Of a stretch of 5,944 nt of DNA, positions 1 through 5,360 are shown in pieces. The stretch is from an uncultured Treponema sp. GTDB taxonomy: Bacteria; Spirochaetota; Spirochaetia; Treponematales; Treponemataceae. How positions within the stretch are numbered: position 1 is the stretch's first letter; every line of letters starts with the position of its first letter. Made by a program: the position numbers and the translations under genes. The notes under the pieces are model-generated. The model made no database searches and had not been told where the DNA came from. It worked only from the letters and a program-made list of their open reading frames with translations. The stretch lies in contig CALAEZ010000089.1 in NCBI GenBank assembly GCA_937891125.1, forward strand, positions 1 to 5,944, read 5' to 3'.

Positions 1-239
1 GTGGGACGAATCGCCCGTTGCATTTCGGCATCGCCGAGAATGACTTCGGTCATGGTGGTGCCGATCATGTCCGGATCGTTCTTATCAAAACCAAGGCCAG
101 AAGTGGCATTGCCTTGGGGGTCAAAGTCAATTAAGAGGGTCTTTTTCTTGTCCTTGGCGAGATAATAGCTGAGGTTGACAGCAGTAGTAGTCTTCCCTAC
201 TCCGCCCTTTTGGTTAGTTACACATATTACCTTCGCCAT
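1..239 (-). CDS. parA: ParA/Soj-family chromosome-partitioning ATPase, N-terminal part
   Basis: The minus strand encodes 79 codons that run off the left edge, so only the N-terminal third of a roughly 250-residue protein is present. Residues 11-18 are the deviant Walker A motif KGGVGKTT with the signature lysine K11. Residues 35-44 (LLIDFDPQGN) are the Walker A' strand with the conserved DxDPQGN. Together they define the ParA/MinD (SIMIBI) ATPases, and the start MAKVICVTNQKGG matches Soj-type chromosomal ParA. Such proteins bind DNA non-specifically as ATP dimers and move ParB-parS complexes; parB normally follows, here outside the window. The ATG at 239-237 has no Shine-Dalgarno sequence and sits only 10 bases from a consensus -10 box, suggesting a leaderless or nearly leaderless mRNA. 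Family assignment is secure. The Saccharibacteria-like origin is an impression only. Confidence 0.93.
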   Translation of the reverse strand, partial: MAKVICVTNQKGGVGKTTTAVNLSYYLAKDKKKTLLIDFDPQGNATSGLGFDKNDPDMIGTTMTEVILGDAEMQRAIRP

Positions 240-249
240 AATACTTACG

Positions 250-258
250 ATTATAGCA
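250..258 (-). promoter_or_regulatory. Extended -10 promoter of parA
   Basis: Read on the minus strand, the sequence is TGCTATAAT: a perfect TATAAT preceded by the TGn extension. No good -35 is present 17 bases upstream (agtgtt). Only 10 bases separate the box from the parA ATG, so a transcript starting 6-8 bases after it would have almost no leader. Confidence 0.6.
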
Positions 259-260
259 TA

Positions 261-298
261 AAAATAAAAAAATAACACTCTTTTCGGTGCCGAGTGTT
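261..298 (-). terminator. Rho-independent terminator-like hairpin upstream of parA
   Basis: The arms AACACTC (274-280) and GAGTGTT (292-298) are perfect 7-base complements around an 11-base loop. On the minus strand the hairpin is followed by a T-rich tract (273-261) broken only by A residues. It would end a minus-strand gene lying upstream of parA. No such gene exists in the window, which fits a contig join just to the right. The tail is less useful on the plus strand, so a minus-strand role is preferred. Confidence 0.5.
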
Positions 299-299
299 G

Positions 300-313
300 T
301 TATCACGTGATAA
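300..313. repeat. 14-base perfect palindrome centred on CACGTG
   Basis: TTATCACGTGATAA is a perfect inverted repeat about 60 bases upstream of the parA start. The CACGTG core is the centre of the widely conserved parS site bound by ParB (TGTTTCACGTGAAACA). By my count 10 of 16 positions match, with the outer arms diverging. It could be a degenerate parS, an operator or chance. Its position by a parA promoter makes it worth noting. Confidence 0.35.
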
Positions 314-387
314 TGTCGTAGTGGATTGTGATATTAAAATGTCGCATTTACTAGTTCATAATATTAAATATGGAGATTAGAGGATAT

Positions 388-1089
388 ATGAAAAAAGCAT
401 TTGTTATAATGACGTTAATTTTAGGAATTAGTGTCGGTTGTGTGTATGCGCAGGAATCAAAAGAAAATATTCAACCTCAGGATACTTTTGAAGAAGAAAC
501 CGTTCCCGCAAATTATCCCAAAAAATATAACAGAGAATACATTAATAAAATTACTCCGCAGTACAAATCGGTTGGGAAAGATGAGATTTTTTATGTTGCA
601 CTTGATATGTTAAAAGATACTACCGGCGAATTTTCGAGAATGGCAATTTTGGGCAATAACTTAACCGAAAAACCTGTCAAGATTGAATTCAAAAATCTTG
701 GTGAAATAAATCAAGCATATTCGTCGTTTGATGCTTTAGGATGGAAAAAAGGGAAAAGACTTTATATTTTTATAAATCCCCGTCACAAGGATGCTCCTGC
801 AGGCGCTCTTGCCGCACTTTTAGCGCATGAAGCTCTGCATCAGGATGAATATAATTCATTGGCGGAAGAAACTTATGCTTGGACAATGGAAGCTACGGTT
901 TGGAGTCAGATTTTAGAAGAATTTCCGGAAAGTGATAACAATACTCATCCGCTTGCCGTTCGTGAAAATACACTTAAAAAACTTCTTGAAAAAGGTAATT
1001 ATACTGATAAATACATTAAAAAAACCGTTCATCAAAATAAAGGTTACGCAAATCTCCCTGCGACATCTCCTGGGTTTGAAGATTTATAA
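388..1089 (+). CDS. Secreted HExxH protein, putative zinc metallopeptidase
   Basis: The product is 233 residues from the ATG at 388. This start is preferred over the in-frame ATG at 370 because AGAGGA (379-384) lies just upstream and it gives a clean signal peptide: MKK, a hydrophobic core, then a VYA/Q signal peptidase I-type site. A cysteine sits four residues before that site, but the preceding residues are not a canonical lipobox. The mature part carries HEALH (residues 147-151) followed by SLAEETYAW, with glutamates 160 and 161, the geometry of a gluzincin-type HExxH...E zinc site. Substrate and exact family are not recognised. It lies 62 bases upstream of a membrane-anchored protease on the same strand with no terminator between, so cotranscription and a shared envelope proteolysis role are plausible. 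Secretion is well supported; catalysis is inferred from the motif alone. Confidence 0.8.
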   Translation: MKKAFVIMTLILGISVGCVYAQESKENIQPQDTFEEETVPANYPKKYNREYINKITPQYKSVGKDEIFYVALDMLKDTTGEFSRMAILGNNLTEKPVKIEFKNLGEINQAYSSFDALGWKKGKRLYIFINPRHKDAPAGALAALLAHEALHQDEYNSLAEETYAWTMEATVWSQILEEFPESDNNTHPLAVRENTLKKLLEKGNYTDKYIKKTVHQNKGYANLPATSPGFEDL

Positions 1090-1151
1090 TTTAAATTTTT
1101 TATTGCTTAATCGATTTACGGAAAAAGTATATTGATTATAAAAAACCGTTG

Positions 1152-2222
1152 ATGTTAAATAATGATATGAAGAAGCGTTTTATTTTATTTTTCATAATCA
1201 TTATTTCAATGTTTGCATTAAACGGTATTTTTTTGCAAATAAAAAATTATCCGTTTACAAATATATCCGACAATACGGAAATGATAAACAGGGATTATGT
1301 TTCTGCTCAAAAATTATATGACAATGTTTGGATGACAATTCGTGATAATTACTACGATGCCAATTTGAATAATCAGTATTGGTATCGTTGGAAAGAGCAT
1401 TACAGGGGTAAGATTAAAACCGATGCTGATGCAAAAGTTGCAATACAAACAATGCTTGAGAGTTTGAATGACCCGTATTCAAAATACATGTCAAAAGATG
1501 AATATGCGGAGCAAAATTCTTCAATAAGTTCAAAAATTACCGGAATTGGTGTTAATATCGCAAATTCATCCGGTAAGATTGTGATAATAAGTGTTATGGA
1601 CGGTACTCCTGCACAATATGCAAATCTTCAGGCGGGCGACTACATAACGAATATTGACGGCAAAGATGTGAACGGATTGTCGCTTTCTGATGTTGCAAAT
1701 ATGGTTCGCGGAAGTGAAAATACATTTGTTGAACTAACGATTTTGCGCGGTACTGATAAATTTACAAAAAAAATTAAAAGAAAAGAAATAAAAATTAAAA
1801 CGGTTAAGAGTTCTATGGATAAAAACATAGGTTATATTCAAATAACAACATTTATAGGTTCTTCAACACCAAATGAATTTTTGGATGCGCTTGAAAAAAC
1901 ACATAAAGCTGACGGTTTAATCCTCGATTTGAGAGGAAATACAGGCGGGCTTTTGCCAAATGCCATATTTATAGCAAATTTATTTATTCCTCAAGGAAAT
2001 ATTGTAAGTATTGTCGGCAGAAACGGTAACAAGTTTGATATAAACGCGCAAGATACTGAATTTCATATAGATAAACCGACAATAGTTTTGGTTGACGGAG
2101 CGAGTGCAAGCGCGAGTGAGATACTATCCGGTGCTTTGAAAGATTATAATAAAGCTAAGTTGTTAGGGACAAAAACTTACGGTAAGGGTATGGTTCAGAA
2201 AATTATTCCGCTGCCGGCCTCT
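1152..2222 (+). CDS. Carboxy-terminal processing protease (S41 family, PDZ), 3' truncated
   Basis: Numbered from the ATG at 1152, residues about 8-29 form one hydrophobic N-terminal anchor, and 42-125 match the helical region typical of CTPs (VWMTIRDNYYD, LNDPYSKYM). A PDZ domain spans about 130-200 (GIGVNI, GTPAQYANLQAGDYI, IDGKDV). The S41 protease domain follows with LDLRGNTGG (259-267), the nucleophile Ser320 in GASASASEI, general base Lys345 in TYGKGMVQ and Gln349, so the catalytic set is complete. The expected continuation after KIIPLPASA (TPxG...I..GI.PD) is missing. The frame stays open to 2426, but from 2226 it is only the antisense of the P-II gene. In-frame TTG 1149 and ATG 1167 are alternative starts; none has a convincing Shine-Dalgarno. 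The family trims C-termini of envelope proteins, often with a PDZ-gated active site. Confidence 0.88.
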
Positions 2223-2812
2223 GCAAAGCATGGAAGAGCCTTTATTGCTTCAACAATGTCATCTTTTTTTTCTGATGGAACCAGAATCATCAGCATATCC
2301 TTTTCAGGTACAATCTTCATGCCAAAAAATGCTGCGTCGCCTTCTTTTGCAGTGCCCCGGGCTCCCATGATTGTGCCCCCTCCGGCACCTGCCCTGCGGG
2401 CCGCATCCATGGCATCTTCCGCATAGCCCTTGTTTACAATAACCGAAATCATGTCGCGGGTTGATTCTTTCTGCATAGTCGTCTCTCCTTCGTCATTAAG
2501 CGGCGTAATCGTGCCTGTCTTCATCATCTGGCTTACATCCAGCGAAAACAGATGCCCAAAATTAGCTTTTTCAAGCAGGGTTGCGTTTACAATTGCGTCG
2601 ATAATTTCCTGCTTTTTGCGAGCTTCCACAAGCATGTAGATGATGTCTTTTGTCGTCTCGCCAAGCCCCAAAATTGCGGCAAGGTTTGTCTTTGCAAGCG
2701 CGCGCGCCATCATCACCGTGCCGCCGCCACACCCTGCCTGAACTGCCGCCGCAGTAAGCTTTTCGCCCCTATCATGCGGCACAATGCTTATAAGTAATGA
2801 AAACGTGCTCAT
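2195..2812 (-). CDS. Tandem P-II-like regulator linked to DUF1538 transporter
   Basis: The 205-residue product contains two P-II/GlnB-like ferredoxin-fold units. Repeat 1 spans about 1-100, with AGCGGGTVMMARA at 26-38. Repeat 2 spans about 117-205, with AGAGGGTIMGARG at 141-153 and the conserved end GSGIIF. P-II proteins sense nucleotides or metabolites and gate enzymes or transporters through the loop following the beta-2 strand; which ligand applies here is unknown. The start ATG overlaps the DUF1538 stop as ATGA, and GGAGG (2820-2824) lies 7 bases upstream of the start, so translation is coupled to the transporter. The TGA at 2197-2195 falls within the suspected join, so about ten native C-terminal residues may be missing. 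The domain call is strong. Regulation of the neighbouring transporter is inferred from linkage. Confidence 0.85.
   Translation of the reverse strand: MSTFSLLISIVPHDRGEKLTAAAVQAGCGGGTVMMARALAKTNLAAILGLGETTKDIIYMLVEARKKQEIIDAIVNATLLEKANFGHLFSLDVSQMMKTGTITPLNDEGETTMQKESTRDMISVIVNKGYAEDAMDAARRAGAGGGTIMGARGTAKEGDAAFFGMKIVPEKDMLMILVPSEKKDDIVEAIKALPCFAEAGSGIIF
2199..2225. other. Probable contig join inside two truncated convergent genes
   Basis: These about 27 bases read as KIIPLPASA of the CTP protease on the plus strand and as the conserved GSGIIF end of a P-II-like protein on the minus strand. Left of it the DNA is AT-rich with AT-ending codons; right of it it is clearly GC-richer. Both genes lose their conserved C-terminal continuation at this point. 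A k-mer shared by two unrelated genomes is the simplest explanation. Confidence 0.7.
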
Positions 2813-4527
2813 TTTGCAGCCTCCGTTTTAAGTTCCCGCTCAAGCTCTGTCTGGTGTGCGGCAAGCTCTTTCTGGCGGGCGGCGCGTTTTGTTTTTATGC
2901 CGTAGACGACGCCCAGCACCTGAATTGCAATAAGCGGTGTCATGGCAACAAGGGCGATTACGCCGAATGCGTCTACCGCAGGATTTCCGCCGCTTGCCTG
3001 CGACGCGCCAAGCGTAAATGAAAGAATGAATGTGCTTGTCATCGTGCCGCTTGCAACTCCGCCAGAGTCAAAGGCAATGCCGGTAAAAAGCTTCGGGCAG
3101 ATAAAGGTGAGTGCAAGCGAAAGCGCGTAGCCGGGAATAAGCACGTACCACAGGCTGAATCCGGTTAAGACGCGCAGCATGGAAAGAGCGATACTGGCGG
3201 CAACGCCTGCCGAAAGCGCGCCAAGCATAACACGCCGCTTTATCGTGCCGCCGCTTACGCTTTCTACCTGTTCGGTTAAGACCCACACGGCAGGCTCTGC
3301 AATAACGACGACCGCTCCGAATACAAAGCCGATTGCCACCAGCAGTGCCGACCACGAGATGCTGCCAGCTGCAAATGCGCCGAGCACTTCGCCTAAGCGT
3401 TCGCCTGCCGGCATAAAGCCGCCGTTAGCTCCTGTCAAAAAAATCACAAGCCCGATAAAGCTTAAAAGAAAACCGCGCACCATGCGGATAACCTGAAACG
3501 GCGGCATTTTTATCAGCGTAATCTGAAAGAAGACTGCCATTGCCAAAAGCGGAAGCAGGGCACTGACAACCTCGTGCGCCACGCTGGGAAGCAGCTTTAC
3601 AAACTCGGCAAACGGCGATAGGGCGAGGGCTGCAAAGTCTGTCATGGCGTTTTCTGTCACGGAAGCAGTCGCAAGCCCATCGGTCACGGCGGCAGCTTCC
3701 AACTCTGCGGCAACATCGCCCGCGCCAGCGGCATCTACCGCACCAATTGCGTTTGCTACGTCTAGCGTCCCTGCCACGTCCGCCGCAGCCAGTGCACCTG
3801 CATCCGCCGGTGTTCCGTGCGCCAGTAGAATTCCGTACAGGCAGACAGCCGCAATCGGTCCGATAGACGCAATGCCGGTTAAGCCGAAGCTGTCGTCGCT
3901 GCCTGTCGCAATCTTTCCGCTTTTCTTGTCTGCCTTTGCACGAACCGCCGCAACGCCAACGCCCAGTGCCATGATAAACGGCACCGTCATCGGCCCTGTC
4001 GTTGCGCCGCCAGAATCAAACGCCACGCCCTGAAACGTTGCAGGCGTTACAAATGCAAGCGCAAACACCAGCGCGTAGGTAACAAGCAGAAGCACATTCA
4101 GCGGAAGCGACAGAATCGTGCGGAGCATACCTAGGGCGACAAAAAGCCCTATTCCGGCGGCAATCATCAAGATTAAGCCCCATTTGCTCACCTGCGGCGC
4201 AATGCCCTTTACCTGATCTGCAAGTACCTGCACGTCAGGCTCGGCGACCGTCACAATAAAGCCGATTGCAAAGGCGGCAATCAAAAGCAGCGGCAAATTT
4301 CGCTTTGCGGCAAGGGCAGCTCCGCTCCGCTCGCCAATCGGAATAACGCCAATGTCTATGCCAAGCAAAAATACCGTCAGCCCCAGAATGACAAGCACGC
4401 CGCCAATCAAAAAGCGCACGATTAAAGCAGCCCCCAGCGGAGCAATCGTAAGAGCGAGTAAAAGCACAACTGCCATAATCGGCAGCACAGAGAAAACTGT
4501 TTCGTGAAGTTTTTGCAAAAGGTTCAT
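2809..4527 (-). CDS. Duplicated DUF1538 membrane protein, putative cation/proton antiporter
   Basis: The 572-residue, strongly hydrophobic protein consists of two homologous halves. The first has PIGER (63-67), AEPDVQVL (95-102) and GVAFDSGGATTGPMT (167-181). The second has PAGER (373-377), AEPAVWVL (410-417) and GIAFDSGGVASGTMT (483-497). These repeated motifs identify DUF1538; the paired acidic AEP and FDSGG elements are plausible ion-handling residues. As I recall, a two-gene DUF1538 pair (UmpA/UmpB) from Halomonas was reported to act as a Na+/H+-type antiporter, so this protein would be the fused equivalent. An Ala-rich linker joins the halves, and a charged tail (about 545-572) should be cytoplasmic. 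The ATG at 4527 has AGGA 7 bases upstream. The downstream P-II gene overlaps it by 4 bases. Family is secure; the transported ion is not. Confidence 0.88.
   Translation of the reverse strand: MNLLQKLHETVFSVLPIMAVVLLLALTIAPLGAALIVRFLIGGVLVILGLTVFLLGIDIGVIPIGERSGAALAAKRNLPLLLIAAFAIGFIVTVAEPDVQVLADQVKGIAPQVSKWGLILMIAAGIGLFVALGMLRTILSLPLNVLLLVTYALVFALAFVTPATFQGVAFDSGGATTGPMTVPFIMALGVGVAAVRAKADKKSGKIATGSDDSFGLTGIASIGPIAAVCLYGILLAHGTPADAGALAAADVAGTLDVANAIGAVDAAGAGDVAAELEAAAVTDGLATASVTENAMTDFAALALSPFAEFVKLLPSVAHEVVSALLPLLAMAVFFQITLIKMPPFQVIRMVRGFLLSFIGLVIFLTGANGGFMPAGERLGEVLGAFAAGSISWSALLVAIGFVFGAVVVIAEPAVWVLTEQVESVSGGTIKRRVMLGALSAGVAASIALSMLRVLTGFSLWYVLIPGYALSLALTFICPKLFTGIAFDSGGVASGTMTSTFILSFTLGASQASGGNPAVDAFGVIALVAMTPLIAIQVLGVVYGIKTKRAARQKELAAHQTELERELKTEAAK
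3613..3816 (-). other. Alanine/aspartate-rich interdomain linker in DUF1538 protein
   Basis: Codons for residues about 238-305 encode a low-complexity stretch rich in Ala, Asp, Gly, Val and Glu (for example GAVDAAGAGDVAAELEAAA) between the two DUF1538 units. It is less hydrophobic than the flanking membrane segments, has several acidic residues and no basic residue until about residue 311. It is probably a helical soluble connector. Its GC-rich codons generate long open antisense frames that are not genes. Confidence 0.65.
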
Positions 4528-4565
4528 GCGCTAATCCTGTGTAATGGGTAGATAATAGCAAGTTT

Positions 4566-4595
4566 TTATGGGGAACGCTACTGCATTCCCCATAA
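4566..4595 (-). other. Strong 10-bp stem-loop between small ORF and DUF1538 gene
   Basis: TTATGGGGAA (4566-4575) and TTCCCCATAA (4586-4595) are perfect complements around a 10-base loop. It begins 4 bases after the stop of the 36-residue peptide and ends about 38 bases before the transporter ATG. No T-run follows on either strand in the sense needed for intrinsic termination (on the minus strand an A-run follows), so an mRNA-stabilising, processing or regulatory element fits better than a terminator. Confidence 0.5.
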
Positions 4596-4598
4596 CGC

Positions 4599-4709
4599 TT
4601 AGTTCATCTTTTCGATGATGTGTTCGCCGAGGCTGTCAAGACCGACAGCGATGGCTGAAAAAACAACTGCTTCCAAAATGGTCGCACATAAACAAAGTAT
4701 AATCATCAT
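4599..4709 (-). CDS. Small membrane peptide, 36 residues, upstream of DUF1538
   Basis: The frame starts ATGATG at 4709, preceded by AGGAGA (4721-4716) with 6 bases spacing, an excellent ribosome-binding site, and ends with TAA at 4601-4599. The peptide is one hydrophobic helix with two cysteines (MMIILCLCATILEAVVFSAI) followed by a short polar C-terminus (LDSLGEHIIEKMN). It lies on the same strand as the transporter, 71 bases upstream of its start. Small single-helix proteins sometimes act as accessory subunits of transporters (for example MetS with NSS carriers), but no homology to such a subunit is recognised here. The good Shine-Dalgarno is the main evidence; the length allows for a chance frame. 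Confidence 0.6.
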   Translation of the reverse strand: MMIILCLCATILEAVVFSAIAVGLDSLGEHIIEKMN

Positions 4710-4729
4710 AATACATCTCCTGTAAAATA

Positions 4730-4782
4730 CCTGCGGCAAGCGGCTTTAAAAACGCAATTTTGCTTCCATGCAAAGCCGCAGG
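4730..4782 (-). promoter_or_regulatory. Mutually exclusive stem-loops in leader of the 36-residue ORF
   Basis: On the minus strand the element CCTGCGGCTTT (4782-4772) can pair either with AAAGCCGC (4747-4740) or with GCCGCAGG (4737-4730), which are adjacent and compete for it. The outer pairing is followed by TATTTT, a weak terminator-like tail. The structure lies between the two tiny ORFs, ending 9 bases before the Shine-Dalgarno of the second. It could be a terminator of the upstream ORF with readthrough, or an attenuator-like switch. Confidence 0.45.
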
Positions 4783-4797
4783 CGAACGTTCAAATTA

Positions 4798-4863
4798 CTA
4801 CGCCAAAAGTCCTACGATAACGAGGACTACAAAAGCAACTATGCCAATAACTACGTACAGCAT
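4798..4863 (-). CDS. Tiny hydrophobic membrane peptide, 21 residues
   Basis: ATG at 4863-4861 to TAG at 4800-4798 encodes a 21-residue peptide (MLYVVIGIVAFVVLVIVGLL plus a final Ala) that is almost nothing but one transmembrane helix without a charged residue. GGAGGG (4872-4867) precedes the start with a short spacing of 3-4 bases. It is on the same strand as the small peptide and transporter genes downstream. The combination of a near-perfect Shine-Dalgarno and a frame that is entirely a membrane helix is unlikely to be random, yet at this length chance cannot be excluded. Function unknown. Confidence 0.5.
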   Translation of the reverse strand: MLYVVIGIVAFVVLVIVGLLA

Positions 4864-4929
4864 GAGCCCTCCATACCTAAAAATGAGAAATAAAAATTGG
4901 ATTTTGTTACTGAGGGAAGATTTTTAGCC

Positions 4930-5346
4930 TTATATAAGCGTCTGCAGGTAGGTGATGACAGATTTGTATTTATTAAAGACAGCGGAAATTACCGCCGCGC
5001 GCAATAGTGCAAAAGCCGTATGCGGAAGAAGCGTTGCGAAAAAAGCTGCCTGCAGAAAAAGCAGCAGAAGCGAAAATAGCGACTGTGCACGCCCTTTTTT
5101 ACACGCCGTCAGCTGAAAGCCACGGTTTTGCGTGCGGAAAAGCACAGGCTCTGCAATGGTATTCGCGTTTACGCTGATAACAGGGCGCAGCGAGCCGCTT
5201 TTTTGCGCGTCAATTTTTGCAGAAAGTGCAAAGCGCACATTCCATGCGCTTGAAAACACAAGCAAAAGAGACGAAACAATGTACAGCAGCCGAAAACGCG
5301 CGCGCGTCATGCCAATGAGTATACTTTTGCGGCGTATCCGTTGCAA
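4930..5346 (-). CDS. Hypothetical two-helix membrane protein
   Basis: A 138-codon frame starts with TTG at 5346; an ATG at 5310 would give 126 residues (MTRARFRLLYIVSSLLL). Neither start has a clear Shine-Dalgarno, and the first codons lie next to a suspected contig join, so the true N-terminus may be lost. A basic N-terminus precedes a hydrophobic segment at about 20-42. A soluble stretch follows at about 43-85 (AKIDAQKSGSLRPVISVNANTIAEPVLFRTQNRGF), then a second hydrophobic region at about 90-122 and a short polar tail. The middle part would lie outside the membrane. I recognise no family. Codon use resembles the GC-rich DUF1538 locus and strand is the same, with 66 bases to the tiny ORF downstream, so it may belong to the same transcript. 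Confidence 0.5.
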   Translation of the reverse strand: MQRIRRKSILIGMTRARFRLLYIVSSLLLVFSSAWNVRFALSAKIDAQKSGSLRPVISVNANTIAEPVLFRTQNRGFQLTACKKGRAQSLFSLLLLFLQAAFFATLLPHTAFALLRAAVISAVFNKYKSVITYLQTLI

Positions 5347-5360
5347 GGCTCGCCCGCAAA
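5341..5360. other. Probable contig join before NSS fragment
   Basis: GC-rich minus-strand coding DNA gives way to AT-richer plus-strand DNA here. The plus frame has no convincing start (TTG, no Shine-Dalgarno) and becomes NSS-like only from AKDGGG (5356 on), in the middle of the family's first helices. The minus-strand gene's N-terminus ends at the same place. An assembly breakpoint explains both truncations. Confidence 0.55.

Noticed and set aside
326..362. Possible promoter for the HExxH gene (TTGTGA with TACTAG, or CATAAT alone)
   Set aside because: Matches are weak and the AT-rich context makes chance hits likely.
2226..2426. Continuation of the CTP protease frame to a stop at 2426
   Set aside because: Translation here is the antisense of the P-II-like gene, with no S41 motifs; the frame is open only by chance in GC-rich DNA.
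2430..3496. Several plus-strand open frames of 62-105 codons
   Set aside because: They lie antisense to the well-supported P-II and DUF1538 genes and show no domain or start signal.
3644..4033. Long plus-strand open frame rich in Ala, Pro and Ser
   Set aside because: It mirrors the GC-rich Ala linker and transmembrane codons of the DUF1538 gene; low complexity and no ribosome-binding site.
4235..4561. Minus-strand frame of 108 codons overlapping the DUF1538 start
   Set aside because: A frame-shifted shadow of the transporter N-terminus, with cysteine- and tryptophan-rich nonsense composition.
4566..4595. Perfect hairpin as an intrinsic terminator
   Set aside because: The required T-run after the stem is missing on both strands; on the minus strand an A-run follows.
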